The notes: a model not told the origin generated them from the sequence alone. A stretch of 52,761 nt of DNA from Desulfovibrio sp. DV (GCF_001936595.1 NZ_MLBG01000017.1:1-52761), one strand, 5' to 3'; shown: positions 33,492-42,817, numbered from the stretch's first letter. Translations and numbers: made by a program.

Positions 33492-34604
33492 TTATCGCAT
33501 GTACCGGTTGAAGTTCTTGCAATCGAAGCGGTCGTCGCCAAGGACATTTTCGAGAAACTGCAACAGCCCCCGGCGCACGGCCTCGGGATGGCCCGGGTAC
33601 CACTGGGGCGAGGCGATGACCAGCCCGCGAAAGACGTAGAAGGGTGCGATGACGGAGAGCAGCTCGTCATCACCGGACTGGCGCAGGTAGGTCTCCCAGA
33701 AGGTCATGTAGAGCCGCTCGAAGTCCCCGGTCAGCGTCGTGTGGTTGTAGAGGCCAAACAGCACGAAATTAAGGCTCATGGTGGCCACGTCGTCGGCCGG
33801 CTCGCCCCACTGGCCCCGGCTGCGGTCGAGCACGGCGAAATCCCGCTTGTCGCCGTCCTCCTGGATGAGCACGTTCCAGGGGTGGAAATCGCCGTGCACA
33901 TCGCTTAAGCGGTGGGTGTAGCCACGCAGCTTCCAGCGCCAGTCGATGATGCGTTTTTCCAGGGCGCAGAAGCGCTCGGGCGGAAAGAGGCCGTAGGGAT
34001 GGGGATAGGCGTCCACCAGCCCGAAGATGCATTCGGACGCGCCGATCAGGTTTCGCACCCGGCGCAGGTACAGGTCGGCGTCGTCTTTTTTTGCACTGTG
34101 GACTCGGGCCAGCCAGGTGGCAAAAGACCGGGCCATGTCCAGGTCGCGGGCCTCAAGGCCGGTTTTTTGGATGCGTTGCAGATCCAGGTAGTAGTCGTAG
34201 CCCGGGGTCATTTCGCTTAAGAGAAAGAACTCTTTGGGCCGCGACACCGGCACCAGCCGGTCGTCCTGGTCGAAATAGCCCAGGGCCATGGGGCGCACGT
34301 GCTTTTCCATGGCGCCGCCGGCCTCGAACTGGAACATGAGGATGGCGGCCCGGTCCCAGTAGAACTGGTGGCCGTACTTGTCGCCGCGCATGATGGACAG
34401 CACGCCCCGGCGCACCTGCCCGCCCACCTCGAAATCCAGGCACACGGGCTTGCCGTAGCCGAATTCCTTCATGCCCTGGCCGCCGGAACCCATCTCGCAG
34501 GCCCCGAGCATCCGGGCGTCCGGGCCGAAAGCCTCTTTCAGATATTGCTCCACGGCTTCTGGGCGGACCGCGATGGCCGGTTTCTCCTCGGTTCCCTTGC
34601 GCAT
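33492..34604 (-). CDS. APH/choline-kinase-like phosphotransferase
   Basis: A 370-aa protein of the aminoglycoside-phosphotransferase fold. The Brenner-type catalytic motif is DVHGDFHPWNVL, followed by the metal-binding DRSRGQWGEPADD. The N-terminal region has GSGGQGMKEFGYG and a kinase-like N-lobe. There is no reason to call it a resistance gene: such kinases phosphorylate many small molecules. AGGGAG precedes the ATG. It is paired with the APS-kinase-like gene. Confidence 0.8.
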   Translation of the reverse strand: MRKGTEEKPAIAVRPEAVEQYLKEAFGPDARMLGACEMGSGGQGMKEFGYGKPVCLDFEVGGQVRRGVLSIMRGDKYGHQFYWDRAAILMFQFEAGGAMEKHVRPMALGYFDQDDRLVPVSRPKEFFLLSEMTPGYDYYLDLQRIQKTGLEARDLDMARSFATWLARVHSAKKDDADLYLRRVRNLIGASECIFGLVDAYPHPYGLFPPERFCALEKRIIDWRWKLRGYTHRLSDVHGDFHPWNVLIQEDGDKRDFAVLDRSRGQWGEPADDVATMSLNFVLFGLYNHTTLTGDFERLYMTFWETYLRQSGDDELLSVIAPFYVFRGLVIASPQWYPGHPEAVRRGLLQFLENVLGDDRFDCKNFNRYMR

Positions 34605-34720
34605 TGGCCTCTCCCTGCAGGTACGGCAGCCGTGCCGTTCCCGTCTCTTTCACAGGCTAAGCCGATAACTAGCCAGGATGTGCCGCCAATGCAACACTCT
34701 CCCTCCCCCTTTGCCCTATC

Positions 34721-34772
34721 GAGGGGTCCGGGGGGATGATCCCCCCGGCGGGGTCTGGGGCAGCGCCCCAGT
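34721..34772. repeat. Intergenic GC double hairpin, family B (best copy)
   Basis: GGGGTCCGGGGGGATGATCC with CCCCGGCGGGGTC forms CCGGGGGGatgatCCCCCCGG-type hairpin 1. CTGGGGCagcGCCCCAG is hairpin 2, followed by TCTTTC. It lies downstream of the flippase stop and upstream of the APH gene and may terminate the long surface-glycan operon. Confidence 0.7.
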
Positions 34773-34780
34773 CTTTCTTC

Positions 34781-36001
34781 CTATTTTCTCTCGACAGCGC
34801 GGAAGCCCCATTTGACGAAGGCCAGACCCAGGCCCAGGCACAGGGCGGCTTCGGTGCAAACGGTGGCCAGGGCTGCGCCTTTGGCGGCGAGGTGGGGGAT
34901 GAGCAGGAAATTGAGGCCGATATTGAGGGCGGCGGCGGCGATGGTGACGCCGGCGTAGTAGCGTTCCCGGCCCAGGGCGACCAGGGCCTGGGTCAGGACG
35001 TAATTGGGCAGGATAAAGGGCAGCGAGGCCAGCAGCCAGGCAAGCAACGGCCCGGCTGAAGCATATTTGTCGCCAAAGGCCAGGGTGAGAATAAACGGGC
35101 CAAGGAGCAGGCCGCCGGCCGTGGCGCACAGGGACAGGGCGACCATGACCCCGAGCATGAGGCGAAAGGAGCGGGCAAAGGCGGCGGTGTCGTCGAGGGT
35201 GACGCGCAGGCGGCGGAAAAAGATGTGGGCCAGCGGTGTGGCCAGCATGATGACGCCTTCGATCAGGCGATAGGCGGCGGCGTAGTTGCCAACCTCGGCC
35301 GGATCGCTGGTGAGCTGGCGCAGCAGCACGATATCACACCGGAAATAGATGGTGGTGGCGGCGGAGATGCACAAAAAGGCGGCGCAGGGGGCGTAGATGT
35401 CGCGGCGCAGGTGGAGCCTGGGGGCGACGAGGAGCGGCCGGGCAAAGGGGGTGGCCAGGGCCACGGCCTGTCCGGCCAGGAGGGCCAGGAAGATGGCTGT
35501 CGGGCCGGGGCTTGGCATGAGCAGGGCGCAGCCGGCGGCCAGGGCGGTGGCGGTGCGGGTCACGGCCCGCCACAGGGCTTCGGCGGCGAAGTTGTTGCGG
35601 CCCTTGAGTTCGGAGGACACCAACGCCGTGGCGCAAAAGAGGGCATAGTAGAGAACCGCCGCGCCAAGGGGCAGACGTTCGCCATCCGGGAAAAGGGGGA
35701 TAAGGCACACGCCCAGGGCGGTCACGGCCAGCAGATGGCCCAGGGCCATGGCCATAAGGCTTGGCCGGCCCGGGACGGCGGTCAGGGCGGCCTTGGCTGT
35801 TTCGCGAAAGATCAGGGTGGAGAAGCCGCCGTCCTGGAGAATGGCGAAAAGCGACCCCAGGGTCAGGAGGTAGGAATACTGGCCAAATCCGGCCGGTCCC
35901 AGGACCCGGCCAAGGAGAAAGGTCAGGCCGACCGACACGGCAGCGGCGTAGAGGGTGGCGGCCCACTGGCTGGTCAGGGCCTTGGCCAGGGCACGGCTCA
36001 T
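34781..36001 (-). CDS. Flippase/polysaccharide export protein (Wzx-like, MOP superfamily)
   Basis: Integral membrane protein of 406 aa with about 12 hydrophobic segments. The N-terminal LYAAAVSVGLTFLLGRVLGP and AGFGQYSYLLTLGSLFAILQDGGF, plus the later IEGVIMLATPLAHIFFRRL and PNYVLTQALVALGRE, match O-antigen/polysaccharide flippases that move lipid-linked glycans across the inner membrane. The start overlaps the GmhB-like stop as ATGA. It belongs with the upstream glycosyltransferase. Confidence 0.88.
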   Translation of the reverse strand: MSRALAKALTSQWAATLYAAAVSVGLTFLLGRVLGPAGFGQYSYLLTLGSLFAILQDGGFSTLIFRETAKAALTAVPGRPSLMAMALGHLLAVTALGVCLIPLFPDGERLPLGAAVLYYALFCATALVSSELKGRNNFAAEALWRAVTRTATALAAGCALLMPSPGPTAIFLALLAGQAVALATPFARPLLVAPRLHLRRDIYAPCAAFLCISAATTIYFRCDIVLLRQLTSDPAEVGNYAAAYRLIEGVIMLATPLAHIFFRRLRVTLDDTAAFARSFRLMLGVMVALSLCATAGGLLLGPFILTLAFGDKYASAGPLLAWLLASLPFILPNYVLTQALVALGRERYYAGVTIAAAALNIGLNFLLIPHLAAKGAALATVCTEAALCLGLGLAFVKWGFRAVERK

Positions 36002-36615
36002 GGGCCGGCCTTGGGGGCCAGCCGGCCGGCCAACAGGAAGTCGACGGCGGCGGGCAGATCCCGGGCCAGGACATGGGGCCAGCCGGGTTTGCGGTCGACC
36101 AGTTCCAGCCAGGGGGCGGACAGCGGCGGCAGGCCCAGGGTCTGGGCCGCCTGCTGCCCGTGTCCGGTTGCCACCAGGATGGTCAGCGGTGCACCAAGGG
36201 CCAGACCAAAGGCGATATCCGACGCCTTGTCGCCGATAACGGCGGTTGCGGCTGCGTCCAGGCCGTACGCCCGGGCCAGACGGTCAAACAGGCCCGTGGC
36301 TGGTTTGCGGCAGTCGCAGCCGGCGTCCGGGCCATGGGGACAATGGACCGTGGCCGTGATGGGCGCGCCATACGGGGCGAGCAGCGCCTGAAGCCGGGCC
36401 TGGACCGCCTGGAACTCGGCCTCGCCGTAATAGCCCCGGCCGATGCCGGACTGGTTGGTGACCAGATAGAGGTCTGCGCCGGCCAGGGCCAGCCGGGCCA
36501 GCGCCTGGCCGGCGCCGGGGAGAAGTTCCACGGCGTCGGGGTCGGCCGGATAGTGCCGGTCGACAATGACGGTGCCGTCGCGGTCGAGCAGGATATGCCG
36601 GATGGCGGCAGGCAT
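35998..36615 (-). CDS. HAD-IIIA phosphatase, GmhB-like
   Basis: A 205-aa HAD hydrolase. The nucleophile motif is LLDRDGTVIVDRHYP, followed by LVTNQSGIGRGYY, and a zinc loop CPHGPDAGCDCRKP typical of D-glycero-D-manno-heptose-1,7-bisphosphate phosphatase. AVIGDKASDIAFG is motif IV. Predicted role: heptose precursor synthesis for lipopolysaccharide or a related surface glycan, consistent with a flippase and a glycosyltransferase on either side. Its start overlaps the upstream stop by one base. Confidence 0.9.
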   Translation of the reverse strand: MPAAIRHILLDRDGTVIVDRHYPADPDAVELLPGAGQALARLALAGADLYLVTNQSGIGRGYYGEAEFQAVQARLQALLAPYGAPITATVHCPHGPDAGCDCRKPATGLFDRLARAYGLDAAATAVIGDKASDIAFGLALGAPLTILVATGHGQQAAQTLGLPPLSAPWLELVDRKPGWPHVLARDLPAAVDFLLAGRLAPKAGP

Positions 36616-39600
36616 CAGAAATTGTCCTGGAGATTTGGCTGATAGGGCAGCAGGCCCGGCGAGAGGAGCAACTCCACGGGCGCGCCGGCATTGTCCCGCA
36701 ACTCGGCCGTAAAGGTGGCGGAGGGGACGGTCAGGCCGGTAAAAGCGCCGGCGTCCAGGACCGCTTCGATGCGCATCCGGGTGTCGTCGCGGGACCAGAG
36801 TTGGGCTCCGGGACCGGAGAAATCAAAACGCACAAAGCCGTTGTGGATGGGCCGATCGAAGCGCAGCACGACAACGCGACGCACCATCAGGCCTTCCCAG
36901 AAGCCGCTGCGGTTGCTTTGAAGCGTATCAAGGGGGGTGAAGGTCTTGCCGTCGCGGGAAAAGGAGATGCGCACGGTGTTTTTGCCGGCCTTGTCGGCAA
37001 ACACGCGGGGATAGGCCAGCACCCGCAGGAGCTTTACGGGATAGGCCGAACTGATGGGCACGGTGAGCGAACAGGGGCCGGGATCCTGGCAGGACAAACA
37101 GTCTTCATCGTCGTTTTTTTTGATGTTACGGGCAATGGGAAAGGCGGCCAGGGCCTCGTTTTCGCGGGCGAAGCTCGGCTCAAAGCGCAGGACGCCAACG
37201 CCGTCCCGGTCAAGGAGCAGGGTCGAGGGAGCCGGGGCCAGCACGCCGATGTCGAGGGCTTTGCCGCCAAGCGACAACCGGGGGCGGTTGAGCGCTCCGG
37301 TGAGCCTGAGTGCCGCGAACTCACGGCCGGCCGCATTGTCCACAACCAGGGTGGCCGGCTGGTTCTCGGCCAGGGGCGTGAAGGGCTGGTTTAGGGCCGG
37401 GTCGTAGCACAGATAGGCCAGCTGCCCGTCAGCGTCCGGGATGGTCAATACCGGCGTAATACCGGGATGGGCAGCCAGGAAGCCGGGCAGGGCAGCGGCC
37501 GGATTGGCCGGCCCTTGTGGCAGTCCGGGCTTGGCCGGGAAGGCGAAGAGTGCCTCGCCAATGAGGCGCTCACCGGGCTTCCAGGCGGCCAGGGTGTTGT
37601 TGGCGGCCACGCGCCCAAGGGCGGCCAGGGCCGGGCTCTCGCCCACCGGGGAGCCGGTCAGGTCGGCGGAGAGTTCCAGGCCGCAGACTTCGACCACGCC
37701 CGGGTTGGCAACCGGGCCGTAGTCGATGCGAAGGCGCACGACGGTTGCGGCAGGGAGGGTTTCGGGCAGGGCGTAGCTTCGCTTTATGAAACGGCGCTTT
37801 TCGTGGTTGGCCGGGATGAGCGCGCCGTCCGGGCCGAGAAAGGCTTCACCGGTGACGACATCAAGGGGAACAAACGGCCCGTCATCCACGGCTATGGAGA
37901 CCGTGACGCGGGAATCCGAGGCAATGCCCTCGTTAAACGTGGCGGAATAATCCAGGGCCAGGCGGCCGGCGGCATAGGCCGTGCCCGGGGCGGCGACAAA
38001 TCGGTACAGGACATGGCCGGGCTTGTCGTAATCGTAGTGGGTGAGCGTGTGGTAGCGGCTTTCCGGGGCGATGTTCACGGCTTCGTCGCAGTCGGCGTAG
38101 AAGCGGTAGGTGTCAAAGGCGTCGGCATAACGGGCCGTGCCGGCAGCGTCGGGAAAAAGGACCACCGGCGCGGCGCTGACCAGACCCAGGCGGTAGACGG
38201 CCGAATCCATGAACCGGGCCGCTTTTTGCGGTGGAAAAGGCGCTGCGGCCGGGGTCAGGTCGCTTTGGATGATATGGTAGGCGCGCTTGTAGCCCTTGGG
38301 AACGTAGTGGTCGAGATTTTTATAGACGCCGGGCAGATACCAGTTGGTAATCAGCTTGGGATTGCGATTGCTTTGCAGGAAAAGATACCCGACGTTGTTC
38401 TTGTTCCAGGTGAGATAGTCGGCCAGTTCCTTGTTGTACGACGTTTCGCGGCGGTAATAGGCCGGCAGGGAGGCAAAATCAGCGGCGCTTAACAGCAGGC
38501 AGCAACCAAGGCCGGCCAGGGGGGCGACAAGGGCCGTGCGTTCGGGCGTCACCGCAAGATAGCGCAGCGTCCGGGAGCAGACGGCGTCAATGCCCAGGCC
38601 GGCCAGGGCGAGCAGGGCGAAAAAGGCATTGAACACATAGCGCGAACTGATTTCCAGTTTGGTGCCGGCGGCCAGAAAGGCGGCCACGGGCATGAGGGCA
38701 AAAAGGGCGAGTAGGACAAGGCCGGTGCGGTACTGCCGGCCAAGGGCCACGCCAAGCCCGACAAGGCTGGCCAGGGCCAGGGGCAGCCAGGGCAGGCCGC
38801 GCCTGGGGGCGGCGTAGGAGAAAAATTCCGACAGTACATTGACGACGAAATCGGCCGGGATGCCGGGGGATTTCTCCAGGCGCAGCAGGGCGAAGATGTT
38901 GCGGTAGGCCGGCAGCCAGGGCAGGTAGCACAGCCCGACAACACCCACGCAGACGACCAGGGCCAGCCCTTTGGCCACGGCCCGGCGCAAGGTCAGCTCC
39001 CGGGAGGCCAGTCCTCGAAGCAGGAAGAAAAGCGTAAAAAGTCCCTCGGCCCCGATGTTGGTGGTGCCCATGGACGAACTGTAGCACATGGCAACCGTGG
39101 CCAGGACGTAGGCGACATGGTTGCCAAGCCCGCCCCGGGTCAGGGCGCGATAGAGCGTCCACAGGGAGGCCAGCCCCAGGAACGTAAACAGGCTGTAGGG
39201 CCGAAGCTCCCGTGAATAATGGATATGATAGACGCAAAAGGTGGTCAGGGCGGCGGCGAACAGGCCGGCGCGGCGGGTGAAAAGTTCACCCACGAAGCCG
39301 TAGACCACGGCAATGGCAGCTGTGCCGGCCACCAGACTTATGCCGCGAAGCACAGCATCGTCGCGGCTGACGGCCAGCACGGCGCGGGTAATCAGGTGGT
39401 AGAGCGGCGGGAAAAATTCGCCGCCAAAGTCTGACGGCCCGATGACCGTCAGGGTGTGCACCATCCGGTCCACGGGCAGCAGGGCCGTGCCCAGGGTAAT
39501 GAACTCATCCCACCACAGCGACGGATCGCCCAGATGGGGCAGGCGCAGGCAGACCGCTGCCGCAAGCAGCAGCAGGAGCAGGAAGAAGTGCAGGCGGCGA

Positions 39601-39659
39601 TGATCGGTTGTCGGCATAGGGGCAGGTGTCCTGACCCCATGGCGCGGGGTCAAGGCCAT
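36615..39659 (-). CDS. Large GT39-like membrane glycosyltransferase
   Basis: A 1014-aa protein. The N-terminal half is polytopic, with an early acidic motif DPSLWWDEFITLG typical of PMT/ArnT (GT39, GT-C) enzymes that use polyprenyl-phosphate sugars. RELRPYSLFTFLGL is the next conserved loop. The C-terminal 450 residues are soluble, probably periplasmic, with two beta-rich repeats (VTVSIAVDDGPFVPLDV and VRISFSRDGKTFTPLDTL) and a Cys cluster DCLSCQDPGPC. ATG 39659 directly follows the mnmA stop; ATG 39616 (MPTTDHRR) is an alternative start. Confidence 0.83.
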   Translation of the reverse strand: MALTPRHGVRTPAPMPTTDHRRLHFFLLLLLLAAAVCLRLPHLGDPSLWWDEFITLGTALLPVDRMVHTLTVIGPSDFGGEFFPPLYHLITRAVLAVSRDDAVLRGISLVAGTAAIAVVYGFVGELFTRRAGLFAAALTTFCVYHIHYSRELRPYSLFTFLGLASLWTLYRALTRGGLGNHVAYVLATVAMCYSSSMGTTNIGAEGLFTLFFLLRGLASRELTLRRAVAKGLALVVCVGVVGLCYLPWLPAYRNIFALLRLEKSPGIPADFVVNVLSEFFSYAAPRRGLPWLPLALASLVGLGVALGRQYRTGLVLLALFALMPVAAFLAAGTKLEISSRYVFNAFFALLALAGLGIDAVCSRTLRYLAVTPERTALVAPLAGLGCCLLLSAADFASLPAYYRRETSYNKELADYLTWNKNNVGYLFLQSNRNPKLITNWYLPGVYKNLDHYVPKGYKRAYHIIQSDLTPAAAPFPPQKAARFMDSAVYRLGLVSAAPVVLFPDAAGTARYADAFDTYRFYADCDEAVNIAPESRYHTLTHYDYDKPGHVLYRFVAAPGTAYAAGRLALDYSATFNEGIASDSRVTVSIAVDDGPFVPLDVVTGEAFLGPDGALIPANHEKRRFIKRSYALPETLPAATVVRLRIDYGPVANPGVVEVCGLELSADLTGSPVGESPALAALGRVAANNTLAAWKPGERLIGEALFAFPAKPGLPQGPANPAAALPGFLAAHPGITPVLTIPDADGQLAYLCYDPALNQPFTPLAENQPATLVVDNAAGREFAALRLTGALNRPRLSLGGKALDIGVLAPAPSTLLLDRDGVGVLRFEPSFARENEALAAFPIARNIKKNDDEDCLSCQDPGPCSLTVPISSAYPVKLLRVLAYPRVFADKAGKNTVRISFSRDGKTFTPLDTLQSNRSGFWEGLMVRRVVVLRFDRPIHNGFVRFDFSGPGAQLWSRDDTRMRIEAVLDAGAFTGLTVPSATFTAELRDNAGAPVELLLSPGLLPYQPNLQDNF

Positions 39660-40727
39660 TTAGCCAAGCTTTCCCTGGAACACAAGGCCGGCATCCAGGA
39701 TTTCCCCGCCGGCCAGCACCCGGCCGGCGGCGTCGTAAAGGACAGCGACCTGTCCGGGGGTGGGGCGGGTGACGGGTTCGGCAAAGACGATGGACAGGCC
39801 GCCGGCCGCATCGCGGCCGGCCGTGGCCGGTCGCGGCCGCATCCGGTAGCAGGTCTGAGCCAGGATTTCGCCCGGCCAGTCGGCCGGCGGCACCAGGATA
39901 TTGGCCGGGCCGGTGCGGCAGATGGTGCTCGAAAGCTCGGCTTTTATTCCGACGATGAGCGCATTGGCCCCGGCGTCCTTGGCCAGGACGTAGAGCGGTT
40001 CGCTGTAGGCGATGCCAAGCCCCTTGCGCTGGCCGATGGTGTGCCGCCACAGGCCGTTGTGCGTCCCCAGGCGGGTGCCGTCGGCCAGGAGGATCGGTCC
40101 CGGCCCGGTCAAGGGAACACCCGAGGCGGTCAGAAAAGCGCGGTAGTCGTCGCCGGGCACGAAGCAGACTTCGCGGGATTCGGTCGGCAGCGGCGGGGCA
40201 AGGCCGAGGGCGGCCAGGGCGGCCGGGTTGTCGGCCTTGTGGCGTTCGGCCAGGGGGAAAACAGCCTTGGCCAGGGCCGCTCTCGGCACGAGGCTTAAAA
40301 AATAGCTCTGGTCGCGGGTGGAATCGGCCCCGCGGTTGAGAGCCGGGCCGGTTGGCGTGGCTTCGATGCGGGCGTAGTGGCCGGTGGCGATGTGCGTTGC
40401 CCCGTTTTTCCGGGCCGCATCAAGAAGCAGGCCGAATTTCATGGTCCGGTTGCAGGCGGCGCAGGGATTGGGGGTCAGGCCGGCAGCGTAGGCATTGATA
40501 AAGGGATCGATAACCTGGGAGCGAAATTCCCGCGACAGGTCCACAGCGGCAAAGGGGACGGAAAGGAGCCGACACTCGGCGTCGATGGCTGCGGCCAGGG
40601 CCCGCTCCTTTTCGCCCGGCGGCAGGAAATGGGCGTGCAGGCCCAGGACGTCATGGCCGGCGGCCCGCAGCAGGCCAAGGGAAAGCAGGCTGTCTGCGCC
40701 ACCGGAGAGGGCAACGGCCAGTTTCAT
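39660..40727 (-). CDS. mnmA: tRNA-specific 2-thiouridylase
   Basis: ATP-dependent enzyme of 355 aa making the s2 group of wobble uridine in tRNA. The PP-loop reads LSGGADSL (usually SGGVDS). The catalytic Cys is in NPCAACNRTMKF and the partner Cys in SREVCFVPGDDY. HTIGQRKGLGIAYSEPLYVL matches the central domain. It heads the run with the GT39-like, GmhB-like and flippase genes, an unusual mix of tRNA modification and surface-glycan genes. Confidence 0.94.
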   Translation of the reverse strand: MKLAVALSGGADSLLSLGLLRAAGHDVLGLHAHFLPPGEKERALAAAIDAECRLLSVPFAAVDLSREFRSQVIDPFINAYAAGLTPNPCAACNRTMKFGLLLDAARKNGATHIATGHYARIEATPTGPALNRGADSTRDQSYFLSLVPRAALAKAVFPLAERHKADNPAALAALGLAPPLPTESREVCFVPGDDYRAFLTASGVPLTGPGPILLADGTRLGTHNGLWRHTIGQRKGLGIAYSEPLYVLAKDAGANALIVGIKAELSSTICRTGPANILVPPADWPGEILAQTCYRMRPRPATAGRDAAGGLSIVFAEPVTRPTPGQVAVLYDAAGRVLAGGEILDAGLVFQGKLG

Positions 40728-40760
40728 GGACTTAGGCCGCCGCCTTGGTGGGCAGGGAGG

Positions 40761-40945
40761 AAGCCTCCGGCGGCCAAAGGGCTGCCATCCTTTGAAATCC
40801 CATCAGTATTGCAGTTGCGTTCATGTCTATCAGTAGGAAGAAGCCGTATATCACGTCCCTTCATAACGCGCAGCAATTGCTGCCCGCCATGATCCCCAGG
40901 TGGGTTTCCAAAGGGCACTGCCCTTTGGCCGCCGGAGGCACTCTT
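40761..40945. repeat. Convergent pair of family A repeats (A4, A5)
   Basis: A4 (40761-40806, plus) and A5 (40894-40945, minus) face each other in the mnmA-gatA gap. Each begins at the outside with GCCTCCGGCGGCCAAAGGGC. The roughly 90 bp between them is lower in GC and has no coding potential. Together they look like a small element with terminal inverted repeats. Confidence 0.65.
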
Positions 40946-40956
40946 CCTCTTTCCTC

Positions 40957-42423
40957 TTAAATACCAGCCGGCTGCGGCAGCGGCGGCAGGGCATTGCCCA
41001 GCACTTTGGCCGTGCGCAGGATGGCGGCTTCGTCAAAGGCCGGTCCGAAGAGCTGCATGCCGATGGGCATTCCCGACGCCTGGCCGAGGCCCACGGGCAT
41101 GGACAGGCCGGGCAGGCCGGCGAGGTTCAAGGAAATCGTAAAAATGTCGCTCAGATACATCTGAAGCGGATCATCGGTCATCTGGCCGATGGGGAAGGCG
41201 GCAAAGGGCGAGGTGGGACCGCAGATCACGTCGCATTTCTCGAAGGCGGTGAGGAAATCCTGGCGGATGAGCCGGCGGACTTGCGCCGCCTTGCGGTAAT
41301 AGGCGTCGTAGTAGCCGGCCGAAAGCACATAGGTGCCGATCACGATGCGGCGCTGGACCTCGGGGCCAAAGCCCTTGGAGCGCGACAGCTCGTAGAGTTC
41401 TTCCAGGGTCTGGGCTTCGGGAGCGCGGTAGCCGTAGCGCACGCCGTCAAACCGGGCCAGATTGGAAGATGCTTCGGCCATGGCCACGATGTAGTAGGTG
41501 GCCACGGCATAGGGCGTGTGCGGCAGGGAGACCGGCACGACCTTGGCTCCGAGGCGTTTGGCCGTATCCACGGCAGCGGCGCAGGACTGGCGCACTTCGT
41601 CGTCCACGCCTTCGCCCCAGTATTCGTCGGGCAGGCCGATGGTCAGGCCGGCGAGGTCGGTTGCGCCGGCAAGGGCCGCCTCGAAATCGGGCACTTCGCG
41701 CGGGGCCGAGGTGGAGTCTTTGGGATCGTGGCCGGCGATGACCGAGAGGATGGCGGCGGCATCGTCGGCGGTGCGGGCCAGCGGTCCGATCTGGTCCAGG
41801 CTCGAGCCGTAGGCGACCAGCCCGTAGCGCGACACCCGGCCGTAGGTGGGCTTTATGCCGACCGTGCCGCAGAAGGCGGCGGGCTGGCGGATGGAGCCGC
41901 CGGTATCGGTGCCAAGGGCGGCGTAGCACTGGCCGGCGGCGACGGCTGCGGCCGATCCGCCGCTGGAGCCGCCGGGCACCTTGGAGACATCCCAGGGGTT
42001 GGCCGTGACCTTGTAGGCGGAATTTTCCGTGGACGACCCCATGGCGAATTCGTCCATGTTGGCCTTGCCAAGGATGACAGCCCCGGCCTCCCTGAGCTTT
42101 TCAATACAGGAGGCATCATAAAAGGGCGTGAAATTTTCCAGGATTCTGGAGCCGCAGGTGGTCGGGGCGTCCTTGACGCAGATGGCGTCTTTGACCAGCA
42201 CCGGCACGCCCCACAGGCGTTTGCCGGCCTGGGGGCCGGCGGTGTCCAGGGCCTTGGCCGCGTCCATGGCAGCCTGGGCGTCGAGGTGCAGGAGCGCCTT
42301 GAGCGCCGGTTCGGTGGCTTCGATGCGGGCCAGACAGGCGGCCACGGCCTCGGCGGCCTTTATTTCCTTGTGCGCCAGCTTGTCGCGCACCTGGGTCAGG
42401 GTCAGGGTGGTGATCTCGGACAT
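40957..42423 (-). CDS. gatA: Asp/Glu-tRNA amidotransferase subunit A
   Basis: Amidase subunit of the GatCAB complex that converts misacylated Glu-tRNA(Gln) or Asp-tRNA(Asn). The 488-aa protein has the catalytic Lys in [13 protein letters not shown], the Ser-rich [14 protein letters not shown], and the nucleophile Ser in [10 protein letters not shown]. The complete amidase signature and C-terminal [13 protein letters not shown] are normal. AAAGGG precedes the ATG. gatC lies upstream; gatB is not in this window. Confidence 0.96.
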   Translation of the reverse strand: MSEITTLTLTQVRDKLAHKEIKAAEAVAACLARIEATEPALKALLHLDAQAAMDAAKALDTAGPQAGKRLWGVPVLVKDAICVKDAPTTCGSRILENFTPFYDASCIEKLREAGAVILGKANMDEFAMGSSTENSAYKVTANPWDVSKVPGGSSGGSAAAVAAGQCYAALGTDTGGSIRQPAAFCGTVGIKPTYGRVSRYGLVAYGSSLDQIGPLARTADDAAAILSVIAGHDPKDSTSAPREVPDFEAALAGATDLAGLTIGLPDEYWGEGVDDEVRQSCAAAVDTAKRLGAKVVPVSLPHTPYAVATYYIVAMAEASSNLARFDGVRYGYRAPEAQTLEELYELSRSKGFGPEVQRRIVIGTYVLSAGYYDAYYRKAAQVRRLIRQDFLTAFEKCDVICGPTSPFAAFPIGQMTDDPLQMYLSDIFTISLNLAGLPGLSMPVGLGQASGMPIGMQLFGPAFDEAAILRTAKVLGNALPPLPQPAGI

Positions 42424-42511
42424 GAAAAATCCCTTTCTGCAGTGGCTCGTATGATTGAGGCCGGCCGGCGGCAGCGTCGCAAGGCAGGGGCCGGGTGCGG
42501 CCCCGCAGCAA

Positions 42512-42797
42512 TCACACGATCTTGGGCACGATAAAAAAACTGGCCGTCGGTGGCCGGGGCGTTGGCCAGGATCTGCTCCCGGGCGCAGTTTTTGGTCACC
42601 ACGTCCTGGCGCATGGGCGTTTCGTGGCCAACCGGGCTGTAAAGCGGCTCGACGCCAGTCGTATCCAGCGCGCCAAGGGTTTCCATGTAGGCCAGGATGT
42701 CGTCCATCTGGCCGGCAAAGCGTTCGAGTCTGGCGTCATCAAGGCGCAGTTTGGCCAGCTTGGCCACCTTGGCCACTTGGTCGGGGCGTATCGTCAT
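42512..42797 (-). CDS. gatC: GatC, with homopolymer-linked frameshift near the 3' end
   Basis: Small subunit of GatCAB that stabilises GatA and GatB. The N-terminus ([19 protein letters not shown]) and [13 protein letters not shown] are typical. After TDGQFF the sequenced frame reads [11 protein letters not shown] and runs on to 42402, overlapping gatA. A run of seven T on the coding strand lies at the break. With six T the frame reads FFIVPKIV and stops at 42512, the usual GatC C-terminus (94 aa). Coordinates are given for that expected end. A sequencing indel, a real mutation or slippage would each explain it. AAGGAAG precedes the ATG. Confidence 0.85.
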
Positions 42798-42817
42798 GGA
42801 CGCAGCTTCCTTGCGGT

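Noticed and set aside
33492-34604. Aminoglycoside resistance gene
   Set aside because: Only the general APH fold motifs are present; the context is metabolic and nothing points to drug modification.
42402-42511. Genuine C-terminal extension of GatC
   Set aside because: The extension is Arg/Ala-rich and overlaps gatA, while the adjacent frame restores the canonical GatC end exactly at a homopolymer.
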